Below, piece by piece: positions 25,261-34,623 of a DNA stretch of 64,000 bases. This stretch comes from an uncultured Prevotella sp. (GTDB lineage: Bacteria > Bacteroidota > Bacteroidia > Bacteroidales > Bacteroidaceae). How positions within the stretch are numbered: the first letter of the stretch is position 1; each line of letters begins with the position of its first letter. The stretch lies in assembly GCA_902495455.1 (NCBI GenBank), contig CABUXJ010000008.1, positions 1 through 64,000 of the forward strand, read 5' to 3'. The notes under the pieces are model-generated. The model did not search any database and was not told the DNA's origin. It saw only the letters and a list, made by a program, of their open reading frames with translations. Made by a program: the position numbers and the translations under genes.

Positions 25261-27069
25261 TCAGTCTTGGCTCATGTCGGCGACCATCTTCCGGTACATG
25301 CCATACATGCGCTGACGGTAGATATAGCCTTTGAGATGGTTGTCACTATCCAACACCGGAAGACCGTCCGCATGGGTACGGTCGAACTCTTTCATGACAA
25401 CCGTCATCGGAGTGTCGTCATGAAGCATGGCCGGAGGCGGCATCATGAGCTGATGGGCCTTGAAATGGTGATAGAGTTCGGTGCGGAAAACGATATGACG
25501 GAGCTTGCTGATGTTTATCTCGCCGAGCAGATTGCCGCCCGCATCGAGCACCGGCAGAAGGTCATGGCGGCTCAAACTGATCTTATGGATAATCTTCCCA
25601 AGCTCCATATCGGGACTGACGGGAGTATAATTGCGGTCTATCACGCTGTCCAAATTCATCAGCGTGAGGATTGCATGGTCTGTATGATGGGTGATGAGTT
25701 TGCCTTGTTTGGCCAAGCGCATGCCGTAAATGCTGTGCGGTTCAAATATACTGATGGTGAGATAGGAGCACACGCTGACAATCATCAGCGGCAAAAAGAG
25801 GTCATACCCGCCCGTTATCTCGGCAATGAGGAATATTCCCGTGAGCGGCGCGTGCATCACTCCGGACATTACCCCGGCCATGCCAAGCAGGGCGAAGTTC
25901 TTTTCCGGAACATATACACCTATATTATATAGGTTCCACAGACGGGCGAAAAGGAAACCTCCGAAGCATCCGACGAAGAGGCTCGGGGCAAACGTACCGC
26001 CACAACCGCCGCCACCGTTGGTCGCGGATGTGGCCACCACCTTGGTCAGAAGCACCAAAGAGACATACAGAATGACGAGATTGCCCTGACCGGAGAATAG
26101 CGAATTGCGCAAGACGCCATCCCAATCGGCTTGTGTCTGACCGTTGAGAAGGAGGTTTATGTCGCGATAGCCTTCGCCATAGAGTGAGGGGAAGAGGAAT
26201 ATCAGCAGGCTCAGAGTAGCTCCGCCGATGAGCAACCGGACAAGCGTTCGCTTCTTGAAACGGGCGAAGATGCCTTCGCAGAAGGTCATTGTCCGTATGA
26301 AATAGAGGCTGATAAGGCCGCAAGCAATGCCTAACAGGATGCTGGCGGGAATACGCTCGACAGTCCATCCGCTGTCGATATGGAACGAAAAAAGGACGGA
26401 ATCACCGCTGAAGATATACGTAAAGCACGTCGCAGTGACGCAGGAGACAAGTACCGGCAGCAGGGAAGCCATCGTCAGGTCTATCATCAGCACCTCCAAG
26501 GTAAACACAAGACCGGCTATCGGCGCCTTGAAGATGCCCGCTATGGCACCGGCAGCACCGCATCCGACAAGCAACATGAGTGTCTTGTTGTCCATCCGGA
26601 ACAGCTTCCCGAGGTTAGAACCGATGGCAGAACCGGTCAAAACGATAGGTGCCTCCGCACCGACAGAGCCTCCGAAACCGATGGTTATGGCCGATGCGAC
26701 CACCGACGACCAACAGTTGTGGCCGCGGAGACGGCTCTGCTTGCTGCTGATGGCATAAAGAATACGTGTGATACCGTGACTGATGTCGTCTTTCACGACG
26801 TAACGGACAAAGAGCGAGGTGAGGTATATGCCGACAACGGGATATACGAGATAAAGCCAGTTGGCTGAATGACGGTTGAACGAACTGGTCAGCAAGGCTC
26901 CGATCTGATTGATCAAACCGTGCAGTATAAATGCCGCCACGGCCGCGAAAAAGCCCACAAGAAATGCAAGCACGAGTTTAAAACTACGCTCACTGACATG
27001 TTCCTCGCGCCATTTCAATAGCGCAAGGAATGTCTCATGGCCCTTTTCTTCAATCCGAGCTAGTCTCAT
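25261..27069 (-). CDS. CLC-family chloride channel/transporter with tandem CBS domains
   Basis: A 602-residue membrane protein. Selectivity-filter regions of CLC proteins are seen: GFGGSVGAEAP (GxxGxE), GIFKAPIAGLVFTLEVL and GGGGCGGTFAPSLFVG. Two CBS domains (about residues 455-520 and 535-595) follow the transmembrane part and probably sense nucleotides. Its start abuts the Sua5 stop with no gap, so the genes are co-transcribed. Whether it is a channel or a Cl-/H+ exchanger is not clear from motifs alone. Confidence 0.92.
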   Translation of the reverse strand: MRLARIEEKGHETFLALLKWREEHVSERSFKLVLAFLVGFFAAVAAFILHGLINQIGALLTSSFNRHSANWLYLVYPVVGIYLTSLFVRYVVKDDISHGITRILYAISSKQSRLRGHNCWSSVVASAITIGFGGSVGAEAPIVLTGSAIGSNLGKLFRMDNKTLMLLVGCGAAGAIAGIFKAPIAGLVFTLEVLMIDLTMASLLPVLVSCVTATCFTYIFSGDSVLFSFHIDSGWTVERIPASILLGIACGLISLYFIRTMTFCEGIFARFKKRTLVRLLIGGATLSLLIFLFPSLYGEGYRDINLLLNGQTQADWDGVLRNSLFSGQGNLVILYVSLVLLTKVVATSATNGGGGCGGTFAPSLFVGCFGGFLFARLWNLYNIGVYVPEKNFALLGMAGVMSGVMHAPLTGIFLIAEITGGYDLFLPLMIVSVCSYLTISIFEPHSIYGMRLAKQGKLITHHTDHAILTLMNLDSVIDRNYTPVSPDMELGKIIHKISLSRHDLLPVLDAGGNLLGEINISKLRHIVFRTELYHHFKAHQLMMPPPAMLHDDTPMTVVMKEFDRTHADGLPVLDSDNHLKGYIYRQRMYGMYRKMVADMSQD

Positions 27070-27639
27070 TTATTTTCTGATTATCTCTACTTCTCCGCCC
27101 ATACCGAGTTTAATTATGCTTGACGGGGTGTGCGGTTTGTGCTCCTGACGGCGGCTCCAACACACGTAGTCCACGGCATCAATGATTTCCGGAGCTATAT
27201 CGCGGTAGTTTTGGGCCGTCGGTTCACCGGAGATATTGGCCGACGTGGAGACTATGGCTTTCTGAAAACGGTAGCAAAGTTGCTTGGAGAAAGCCTCCGA
27301 TGTGATGCGCAGGGCGATACTGCCGTCAGCGGCAATGAGATTGGGAGCCAGATTGACGGCTCCATCAAGTATAACCGTTGTCGGTTTGTCGGCACAATCA
27401 AGCAGTTGCCATGCCACTTCGGGCACATTGCGGACATACCGCTGCAACCTGGCGTCGCTGTCGACAAGACATATCAGCGCTTTCGAGTCGTCACGTTGCT
27501 TTATCTTGTAGACCTTGGCCACGGCCTCGGCATTGGTCGCATCACATCCTATGCCCCACACGGTATCGGTCGGATAGAGTATCACGCCACCATTGCGGAG
27601 GGTTTCCACGGCCTTCTTTATATCTTCTTCTTGGGTCAT
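27070..27639 (-). CDS. L-threonylcarbamoyladenylate synthase (Sua5/YciO family)
   Basis: A 189-residue single-domain protein that makes threonylcarbamoyl-AMP for the t6A modification of ANN-decoding tRNAs. Recognised by YPTDTVWGIGCDATN, KQRDDSKALICLV and the SIALRI / VSTSANISGEP blocks. Short form (TsaC/YrdC-like), without the C-terminal Sua5 domain. Downstream of prfC, directly upstream of the CLC gene. Confidence 0.93.
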   Translation of the reverse strand: MTQEEDIKKAVETLRNGGVILYPTDTVWGIGCDATNAEAVAKVYKIKQRDDSKALICLVDSDARLQRYVRNVPEVAWQLLDCADKPTTVILDGAVNLAPNLIAADGSIALRITSEAFSKQLCYRFQKAIVSTSANISGEPTAQNYRDIAPEIIDAVDYVCWSRRQEHKPHTPSSIIKLGMGGEVEIIRK

Positions 27640-27656
27640 AAACTTTCTAAAATTAT

Positions 27657-27732
27657 GAGTTTTGAGTTATGAATTATGAGTTGTCGACCTGCGACTGATA
27701 ACTAATAATTCATAACTCCTAATCTAAAACTC
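27657..27732. repeat. AT-rich imperfect palindrome overlapping the prfC stop
   Basis: GAGTTTTGAGTTATGAATTAT on the left pairs imperfectly with ATAATTCATAACT and AAAACTC on the right. It reaches across the prfC stop codon (27724-27726) and supplies its last codons. Such ATGAGTTATGAATTATGA-type repeats are common in Bacteroidota; a terminator role is likely. Confidence 0.6.
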
Positions 27733-29292
27733 GCTCGTGAAATGGAATTTTATCTTCTTGAAATCCTCTTGTGCCATGCTGAGCACGTAGCCACTGTCGG
27801 CAAGGAAGACGTCGCGACCGTCCTTATCCTTGGCCATATACTGATACTTGCGCTTCTTGAAGTTCTCCAATTCGGCTTCATCATCGCTCTCTATCCAGCA
27901 TGCCTTATAAAGATGGACGGGTTCCCAGCGGCATTTGGCATTGTATTCGTTCTCCAAACGATATTGTATTACCTCAAACTGAAGTTGTCCGACGGTTCCG
28001 ATAATCTTGCGGCCGTTAAACTGGTTGACGAACAACTGGGCCACACCCTCGTCCATCAGCTGATCGATGCCTTTCTGAAGTTGCTTGGATTTCATCGGAT
28101 CGGCGTTCTCGATATACTTGAACATCTCCGGCGAGAAACTCGGCAGACCACGGAAATGCAACTGTTCGCCGTCCGTCAACGTGTCTCCAATCTTGAAAAT
28201 ACCATTGTCCGGCAGTCCGACTATGTCTCCGGGATAAGCTTCGTCGATGGTACTCTTGCGCTGAGCCATAAACTGTGTCGGCGACGAGAAACGCACGGTC
28301 TTGCCCTGCCGCACGTGCAGATAAGGCTGGTTGCGTACGAAGCGACCGCTGCAGACTTTGCAGAAAGCGATACACGAACGGTGGTTGGGGTCGATATTGG
28401 CCGTTATCTTGAAGATGAAACCGGTGAACTTGAGTTCTTCGGGACTCACCATGCGCTCTTCAGCCTTAGTCGGACGTGGACTCGGAGCTATCTCCACAAA
28501 GCAGTTGAGCAGCTCCTGGACACCGAAATTGTTGAGTGCCGAACCGAAGAACACGGGTGCGACTTCGGCCGAACGATAATCCTCTACGTCAAATTCGGGA
28601 TAGACACCGTCCACCAGTTCCAAGTCCTCGCGCAGTTTTTCGGCGTCAACCTGACCGACACGCGCATCCAGTTCATCGCTGTCCACGTCCACTTCGACCT
28701 TTTCAGTCACACGCTGTTTGTCCGGCGTGAAAAGGTCCAGCTTCTTCTCATATATATTATATACACCCTTGAACTTTGCTCCCTGGTTTATCGGCCAGCT
28801 CAACGGGCGTACCTTGATGCCCAATTCCTGCTCCAGCTCGTCGAGCAAGTCGAACGGGTCACGGCCCTCACGGTCCATCTTATTGATGAAGATGATGACC
28901 GGAGTGTTGCGCATGCGGCATACCGTCATCAGCTTGCGTGTCTGTGTCTCCACACCCTTGGCACCGTCAACGACGATGATGGCCGAGTCGACGGCCGTCA
29001 GTGTGCGGAATGTGTCTTCGGCGAAGTCCTGGTGACCGGGCGTGTCAAGGATGTTGACCTTATATCCCTCGTAGTCAAACTCCATAACCGATGTCGACAC
29101 GGAGATACCGCGCTGTTTCTCAATCTCCATCCAGTCGGATGTGGCTGTCTTTCTTATCTTGTTGCTCTTCACGGCGCCGGCCACCTGTATCTGGCCACCG
29201 AAGAGCAGAAACTTTTCGGTAAGCGTCGTCTTACCGGCGTCCGGATGCGAAATAATCGCAAAGGTACGTCTTCTCTCTATTTCTTTATTCAT
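27724..29292 (-). CDS. prfC: Peptide chain release factor 3
   Basis: 522 residues from MNKEIERRRTF (eight more residues possible upstream). A translational GTPase that recycles RF1/RF2. G1 SHPDAGKTTLTE, G3 DTPGHQDF and G4 NKMD are present, with RF3-specific sequences SVMEFDYEGYKVNILDTPGH and FGSALNNFGVQELL. Length matches RF3 (about 525). Lies 70 bases after rfbD. Confidence 0.96.
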   Translation of the reverse strand: MNKEIERRRTFAIISHPDAGKTTLTEKFLLFGGQIQVAGAVKSNKIRKTATSDWMEIEKQRGISVSTSVMEFDYEGYKVNILDTPGHQDFAEDTFRTLTAVDSAIIVVDGAKGVETQTRKLMTVCRMRNTPVIIFINKMDREGRDPFDLLDELEQELGIKVRPLSWPINQGAKFKGVYNIYEKKLDLFTPDKQRVTEKVEVDVDSDELDARVGQVDAEKLREDLELVDGVYPEFDVEDYRSAEVAPVFFGSALNNFGVQELLNCFVEIAPSPRPTKAEERMVSPEELKFTGFIFKITANIDPNHRSCIAFCKVCSGRFVRNQPYLHVRQGKTVRFSSPTQFMAQRKSTIDEAYPGDIVGLPDNGIFKIGDTLTDGEQLHFRGLPSFSPEMFKYIENADPMKSKQLQKGIDQLMDEGVAQLFVNQFNGRKIIGTVGQLQFEVIQYRLENEYNAKCRWEPVHLYKACWIESDDEAELENFKKRKYQYMAKDKDGRDVFLADSGYVLSMAQEDFKKIKFHFTSEF

Positions 29293-29362
29293 TTTACTGT
29301 CTACATAATAAAGCAATCTTCTGCCCTACCCTGTCCGTCGCTGCGGTGGTCATGCAGGGCGG

Positions 29363-30214
29363 TCATGCCAAGCGTCCGATGCACTTCTCCAGCGACTCCT
29401 CCCAATGGGGGACGGCTATTCCGTAGGTCGACTTTATCTTCGTCTTGTCCAACACGCTGTAAGCGGGACGGTTGGCCTTGGCCGGATATTCGGCCGTATG
29501 AAGCGGGCGGACGTCGCATGTGGTAATGCCGGCGATGCGATGTATGGCTTTGGTGAAATCATACCAGCTGGTCACACCCTCGTTGGAGTAATGGTATATG
29601 CCGGGCACGATGCCCTTGTCCACCGCCGTCATGATCGCCTCGGCGAGGTCGCCGGCGTATGTCGGGGTCCCTATCTGGTCGAAGACGACGCCCAACTGCT
29701 CACGCTCACGTCCGAGACGCATCATGGTCTTGACGAAATTGTTGCCGAACTCGCTGTAAAGCCATGCCGTGCGGACCACCATCACGCGGTCGCAACTGCT
29801 CATCACGGCTTCCTCTCCGGCCAGTTTGGTGCGTCCGTAGACACTGTCGGGCGACGTCGGAAGGTCTTCAGTATAGGGTGTGTGGGCCGTCCCGTCAAAG
29901 ACATAGTCCGTCGAGACATGCACCATCCATCCGCCGCGCCGTCCGACGGCAGCAGCCAGATACGACGGAGCCGTCGCGTTGAGCAACATGCAGAGTTCCT
30001 CAGCGTCTTCAGCCTTGTCAACCGCCGTATATGCGGCACAGTTGATGATACCGTCGATGGCATTTTGCTCCACAAACGAGGTCACGGCGGCGCTGTCCGT
30101 AATGTCAAGGTCGGCGACGTCGGTGTTGTAGAATGTATGCTGCGGATAGTTCTTCTCTATCAGTTGTATCTCATTTCCTAATTGGCCGTTGCAGCCTGTG
30201 ATCAGTATATTCAT
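29363..30214 (-). CDS. rfbD: dTDP-4-dehydrorhamnose reductase
   Basis: A 283-residue short-chain dehydrogenase making dTDP-L-rhamnose. N-terminal NAD(P)-binding ITGCNGQLGNEI, catalytic YGRTK (YxxxK) and the STDYVFDG stretch are typical. Its pathway partner rfbA is at 42542-43408, away from it; rfbB and rfbC are not in the window. Here it is in a housekeeping run, 17 bases after the DUF4924 gene. Confidence 0.95.
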   Translation of the reverse strand: MNILITGCNGQLGNEIQLIEKNYPQHTFYNTDVADLDITDSAAVTSFVEQNAIDGIINCAAYTAVDKAEDAEELCMLLNATAPSYLAAAVGRRGGWMVHVSTDYVFDGTAHTPYTEDLPTSPDSVYGRTKLAGEEAVMSSCDRVMVVRTAWLYSEFGNNFVKTMMRLGREREQLGVVFDQIGTPTYAGDLAEAIMTAVDKGIVPGIYHYSNEGVTSWYDFTKAIHRIAGITTCDVRPLHTAEYPAKANRPAYSVLDKTKIKSTYGIAVPHWEESLEKCIGRLA

Positions 30215-30231
30215 TGTGTAATAACGTTTTT

Positions 30232-30777
30232 TTAGTCAAATTCGAGCGGTTTCTCCTTGTCTTTCAGATAATAGTCATTGAGCATCCCCACCAACGTGGT
30301 GATTTCCTTGACGGCATGGGCCGTGTCGGGACTGATGTCCTTCTTCTGCAGCCGCAGCATCATCACACCATAGAGGGAGTTGAAGCAGGTCTCCACCTCG
30401 TGCTCGGCCTTGTCGGCCCCGCGGTTGCGCAACTCCACGATGAACGGCAACACCTTATAATACTCGGCGTTGTAGAACGGAAACTTGCTGCTCTGCAACA
30501 GCCGTGCATGGAGTTCCTCGAGCTGCATCATCGTGACCTTGTTGATCTGCAGATGGCCATGCTCGCGGCACCCCTCTTCGTTCATCATGCGTATCAGGTA
30601 GCCGTACCAATCGGACATCTCCTCCTTCTGCTCGTCCGTGTAGTCAAAACGGCTGATATACTCCCTGCGGATGCGCGACAGGGAGCAGTCGAAAGCCCGG
30701 ATAGTGTCTTCCACCTGCCACATGTATAGCAGATATTCCGCTATGTTCTTTTTTCTCAGTTCCTGCGAGATATACAT
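30232..30777 (-). CDS. DUF4924 family protein
   Basis: A 181-residue cytoplasmic, mostly helical protein restricted to Bacteroidota. It starts MYISQELRKKNIAEYLLYMW and has the family-like YGYLIRMMNEEG segment. Function unknown. The gene is packed between the LysE-type exporter (8-base gap) and rfbD. Confidence 0.85.
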   Translation of the reverse strand: MYISQELRKKNIAEYLLYMWQVEDTIRAFDCSLSRIRREYISRFDYTDEQKEEMSDWYGYLIRMMNEEGCREHGHLQINKVTMMQLEELHARLLQSSKFPFYNAEYYKVLPFIVELRNRGADKAEHEVETCFNSLYGVMMLRLQKKDISPDTAHAVKEITTLVGMLNDYYLKDKEKPLEFD

Positions 30778-30785
30778 ATATATAA

Positions 30786-31451
30786 TCAGAAAAATCTATA
30801 TAAGTTGGTCACCGTGCCGACAAACATAATCACGGAGCATATCACCACGACTGCGCCGATGACCTGATTGATAAGCCGTATGCCATTGTCGTCGAACTTG
30901 CCGCGTATCTTGTCCACGAGCCATGTCAGCCCGAACCACCACAGCAGTGCGCCGGCAATGATGCTCATGAAACCTACGACCATCTCAAACGGATGGTCCG
31001 GCAGCACAAATGCAAACTGAGCGAAGCATGCGAGAAAAAGCAGGATTATGAGCGGATTGGACAGTGTGACGAGAAAAGCCGTCACTCCGTTATGAATCAG
31101 TGTGCCCTTGTTGGTGCCCGAACGACGGATGTTGCGCGTGGGATCAGTACGATAGGTGTATATGCCGAACAGCATCAGCAGCACGCTACCGACTATCTGC
31201 AGATAGAAACGGTTTTGCTGGTCGTTGATGAAGTTCATGACAATGCTCATGCCGAAACCCGTGATACCGGCATAGATGATATCACTCACAGCCGCTCCGA
31301 TGCCGGTGATGAAGCCGTACCAGCGGCCTTTGTTCAACGTCCGTTGCACGCAGAGCACGCCGACAGGCCCCATCGGCGCCGAAGCGATGACTCCGATGAG
31401 TATTCCCTTGAATATGAAATCAAGTATGCTTATATGTATCTGGAACGGCAT
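30786..31451 (-). CDS. LysE-family exporter
   Basis: 221 residues from MPFQIHISIL (13 more are possible upstream, but LysE proteins start just before helix one). Six hydrophobic segments and the hallmark PxGP (SAPMGPVGVLCVQRTL) with GxGAAVSDIIYA identify the LysE/RhtB superfamily of amino-acid or metabolite exporters. Substrate unknown. First gene of the minus-strand run. Confidence 0.9.
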   Translation of the reverse strand: MPFQIHISILDFIFKGILIGVIASAPMGPVGVLCVQRTLNKGRWYGFITGIGAAVSDIIYAGITGFGMSIVMNFINDQQNRFYLQIVGSVLLMLFGIYTYRTDPTRNIRRSGTNKGTLIHNGVTAFLVTLSNPLIILLFLACFAQFAFVLPDHPFEMVVGFMSIIAGALLWWFGLTWLVDKIRGKFDDNGIRLINQVIGAVVVICSVIMFVGTVTNLYRFF

Positions 31452-31599
31452 AGCGAATGCAAAATTGCTAAAATTATACGAATTATACAAGTTTTTGCCA
31501 CTAAATGTTTCGTCTGCCGCCGTTTTTTCAACCCGCCGAAGATGTTAATATTACCCGCCGGCAGGGTCTATACAGAGCGACAAAGCCATTGTCATAAAG

Positions 31600-31687
31600 T
31601 AAAATAACTTATATTGGTCGGTAAAACAACTTATATTGGTCGGCAATATAACTTATATTACTTGGTAAAATAACTTATTTTACTTTG
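31600..31687. repeat. Four 22-bp tandem repeats
   Basis: Units at 31600, 31622, 31644 and 31666: consensus TAAAATAACTTATATTGGTCGG, with units three and four degenerate. They lie in the divergent gap between the LysE gene and the GH43-like gene, ~70 bases upstream of the GH43 promoter. Possible regulator-binding array. The rest of this 420-base gap shows only the promoter. Confidence 0.75.
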
Positions 31688-31757
31688 CAGGCCGATAGGT
31701 CTCAGGTCATGATAAAGGCTCTATCGGAACTGGAACGGGCTGAAAAAGAGCGTATAA

Positions 31758-31789
31758 TTTGGGATAATGAATAAAATGGCGTATTTTTG
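31758..31789 (+). promoter_or_regulatory. Consensus promoter of the GH43-like gene
   Basis: TTTG (31758-31761), 20 bases, TATTTTTG (31782-31789): an exact match to the Bacteroidota -33/-7 consensus. Predicts a leader of ~77 nt. Confidence 0.75.
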
Positions 31790-31872
31790 CAAATAAATAA
31801 ACAAATGTATGAGAGGCCGCATCCGGCTACTGACCACAAAAATCTATTAATCAACCGTAAAACAACAACCCA

Positions 31873-34326
31873 ATGATTAAAAGAATTATTATGTTCTTGC
31901 TTGCCGCCGTTTCGGCCACTGCCATGCCGGCGCAGAACTTTCCGAAGTGTATTCTGGCGGGCGACTACGCCGACCCGTCCATAATGCGTGACGGCAACGA
32001 CTTCTACATGACGCACTCAATGTTCAACTACAACCCCGGATTTCTCATCTGGCACTCGCAGGATCTCGTCAACTGGGAGCCGGTCTGCCGTGTGGCGACG
32101 CGCCAGATCAGCAACGCCTGGGCACCGGAACTGCTGAAGCACGAGGGAAAATATTATCTCTATTTCCCATCGAACAAGAAGATATATGTCTGTACGGCCG
32201 ACAATATCGCCGGCCCTTGGACCGCTCCTACGGAGGTCAAAGGCTCCGAAGGCATTGACCCGGGCCATGTCGTCACGGCCGACGGCCGCCGCTATCTGTT
32301 CGTCAACCGCGGACGCATGGCTCCGCTCAACGCCGAAGGCACGGCGCTCACGGACACGCTGCGCGTCGTCCATCGCGGATGGGACATTCCGAAGGGATGG
32401 AAGACGGAGGGCAAATGGCCCGAGAAATATCTTGAGTCGCCGAAGATAGTCCGCCACAACGGCTACTACTATCTGACGTCGGCCGAGGGCGGAACGGCCG
32501 GCCCGGCTACGAGCCACATGGTGGTGAGCGCAAGGGCGAAGTCGCTCGAAGGCCCGTGGGAGGAATCTCCCTATAATCCCATCGTCCACACCTATTCCGC
32601 CACCGACGCATGGTGGTCCAAAGGCCACGGCACGCTCATCGACGACGCCGACGGTCGTTGGTGGATTGTCTATCATGCCTACGCCAACGGCTACCGCTCA
32701 CTGGGCCGTCAGACGCTTATAGAGCCTGTGGAATGGACATCGGACGGATGGTTCCACACGATAAAATCCCAGCCCCTGCCCGTGGCTAAGAAGGCCATAC
32801 GTCATGGTTTTGACCTCAACGACAGCTTCACAGCCGACAAACTCGGACTTCAGTGGACGTTCTACCGCGAATATTCCCCTAAGACCGTGACCGTCGGAGG
32901 AGGCCGGATGACGGTCGAGGCGAAGGGCGACAATCCCGGAAACGGCCTCCATCTGCTCATCACGGCTGAGGACAAGGGCTATGATGTCAGTGTCGACGTC
33001 GAGAGCGGCAAGGCCGAGGGCGGTCTGCTGCTTTTCTACAACGAGAAGAGTTACAGCGGACTGACCGTCAAGGGACGCCGGCTGCTCCTCTATCACGACG
33101 GCCAGCTGGTGAAGACACTGCCCAACAGTCACGGCAAACGGCTCGTCATCCGGCTGCGCAACCTCGGCCAGCGGCTAACGGTTCAGACGAGTGGTGACGG
33201 AACGAAGTGGACGACAGTGGCCGACAGGCTCGACCTGTCCGGCATGGAGCACAACCGTCTGCGCGGATTTCTCGCCGTGCGGCCGTCTCTCGTGAGCGCC
33301 GGAAAGGGGAAATGCGTGTTCCGCAATTTCCGTTATGACAGCCACCGGCCCGACGAAGCGCGGATGGCGGCCTATCTGATGGTCTATCACAAGGACGAGG
33401 ACCACGGTCTCCATTTCGCCATAAGCCGCGACGGACGGGAATATAAGGCCCTCAACGACGACCGCCCCGTCATCTCCGGCGACACCATTGCCGTGCAGCG
33501 CGGCATCCGCGACCCGCACATCTACCGCGGACCGGACGGAGCTTTCTATATGGCCATGACCGATCTCCACGTCTTCGCCAAGCGTGACGGCAAGCGTGAG
33601 ACCGAATGGGAGAGACCTGTGGAGACCTACGGATGGGGCAACAACAAGGGCATCGTCATGATGAAGTCGTGGGACCTCATCAACTGGACACGCCACAATG
33701 TCTTCTTCGACAAGCTCTTCACGGGATGGCAGGAAATCGGATGCGCTTGGGCGCCTGAGACCATATTCGACGAACAGGCCGGCCGCTACATGGTCTACCT
33801 GACCATGCGTCACAAGAACGAGCCGTCGAAGCTCTACTATGTCTATGCCAACGAGGCTTTCGACAGTCTCGAAACCGAGCCGGCGGTGCTCTTCCAGTAT
33901 CCCAACGAGCATATCGCGGCCATCGACGGCGACATCACCAAGGTGGGCGACACCTACCATCTGATGTACGTCAGCCACGACGGAACGGCCGGTATAAAGC
34001 ATGCCGTGTCGGACCGTCCCACCGGCGGATGGCACTATGAGGGCCGGTGGGTGGACGACTCGCCTGTGGGTTGTGAGGCGCCCCACGTCTACAAGCTCAT
34101 CGGTGAGGACCGGTGGATTCTCATGTACGACATCTACCGGATGAAACCCATGACGTTCGGCTTTGTCGAGACGACGGATTTCAACAGCTATAAGCCGCTC
34201 GGCGTGTTCAACAAGGGCGTCATGCGCACGCAGAACTTCGCCTCACCGAAGCACGGGGCCGTGGTTCAGATCACGCAAGAGGAGGCCGACGAACTCGAAA
34301 GATACTGGCAACGGAACGCCCGTTGA
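31873..34326 (+). CDS. Secreted enzyme with two five-bladed-propeller (GH43-like) modules
   Basis: An 817-residue protein with a signal peptide (about 1-21). The N-terminal module (~25-300) is GH43-like: GDYADPSIMRDGNDFYMTHS carries the expected first catalytic Asp, and SPKIVRHNGYYYLTSAEGGT lies where the catalytic Glu/Asp region falls. A beta-sandwich (~310-495) follows, then a second propeller-like domain (~500-810) with RGIRDPHIYRGPDGAFYM, GCAWAPETIFDEQAGRYMV and AIDGDITKVGDTYHLMY. Probably cuts arabinose- or xylose-type side chains of plant glycans, in the periplasm or at the surface. Two GH43-like modules in one chain are uncommon and activity of each is unproven. Confidence 0.87.
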   Translation: MIKRIIMFLLAAVSATAMPAQNFPKCILAGDYADPSIMRDGNDFYMTHSMFNYNPGFLIWHSQDLVNWEPVCRVATRQISNAWAPELLKHEGKYYLYFPSNKKIYVCTADNIAGPWTAPTEVKGSEGIDPGHVVTADGRRYLFVNRGRMAPLNAEGTALTDTLRVVHRGWDIPKGWKTEGKWPEKYLESPKIVRHNGYYYLTSAEGGTAGPATSHMVVSARAKSLEGPWEESPYNPIVHTYSATDAWWSKGHGTLIDDADGRWWIVYHAYANGYRSLGRQTLIEPVEWTSDGWFHTIKSQPLPVAKKAIRHGFDLNDSFTADKLGLQWTFYREYSPKTVTVGGGRMTVEAKGDNPGNGLHLLITAEDKGYDVSVDVESGKAEGGLLLFYNEKSYSGLTVKGRRLLLYHDGQLVKTLPNSHGKRLVIRLRNLGQRLTVQTSGDGTKWTTVADRLDLSGMEHNRLRGFLAVRPSLVSAGKGKCVFRNFRYDSHRPDEARMAAYLMVYHKDEDHGLHFAISRDGREYKALNDDRPVISGDTIAVQRGIRDPHIYRGPDGAFYMAMTDLHVFAKRDGKRETEWERPVETYGWGNNKGIVMMKSWDLINWTRHNVFFDKLFTGWQEIGCAWAPETIFDEQAGRYMVYLTMRHKNEPSKLYYVYANEAFDSLETEPAVLFQYPNEHIAAIDGDITKVGDTYHLMYVSHDGTAGIKHAVSDRPTGGWHYEGRWVDDSPVGCEAPHVYKLIGEDRWILMYDIYRMKPMTFGFVETTDFNSYKPLGVFNKGVMRTQNFASPKHGAVVQITQEEADELERYWQRNAR

Positions 34327-34376
34327 TGATTCCTTATAAGTTGAGGTCTTCGGAATACCCTGATAATATGTTTTTG

Positions 34377-34436
34377 AACACAGAGACACGGAGACACAGA
34401 GGACAATAAAGCTCTGTGTCTCCGTGTCTCTGTGTT
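34377..34436. terminator. Perfect 25-bp-arm palindrome after the GH43-like gene
   Basis: AACACAGAGACACGGAGACA... (34377-34401) and its exact complement (34412-34436), 10-base loop. Likely terminator. Its design (ACAGAGAC repeats) parallels the CGCAAAGAC palindrome at 39483-39542. Confidence 0.8.
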
Positions 34437-34520
34437 TGTAATGTTGACTAATCGTTTCGTCCTCCTTATGTTATATACAATGTGATTTCCCGCTGCCAAA
34501 AACATGAAAGTCTGACAGCC

Positions 34521-34576
34521 GGAGCAAGTTTTTGACGCCAAATGCTTGCTCCGTTGTCGTTTTTTTAATATCTTTG
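34521..34576 (+). promoter_or_regulatory. Promoter of the ROK kinase gene with an overlapping inverted repeat
   Basis: CTTG (34545-34548), 20 bases, TATCTTTG (34569-34576), start codon 48 bases on. The -33 element is inside the right arm of GGAGCAAG (34521-34528) / CTTGCTCC (34545-34552), so a repressor site is possible. Confidence 0.6.
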
Positions 34577-34623
34577 CGGGATATTATACAATTATTTATT
34601 ACCAATAACAAAAAACATTCAGT

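Noticed and set aside
31709..31774. 21-codon frame MIKALSELERAEKERIIWDNE
   Set aside because: Too short, overlaps the GH43 promoter, no operon context; could be a gene remnant but cannot be supported.
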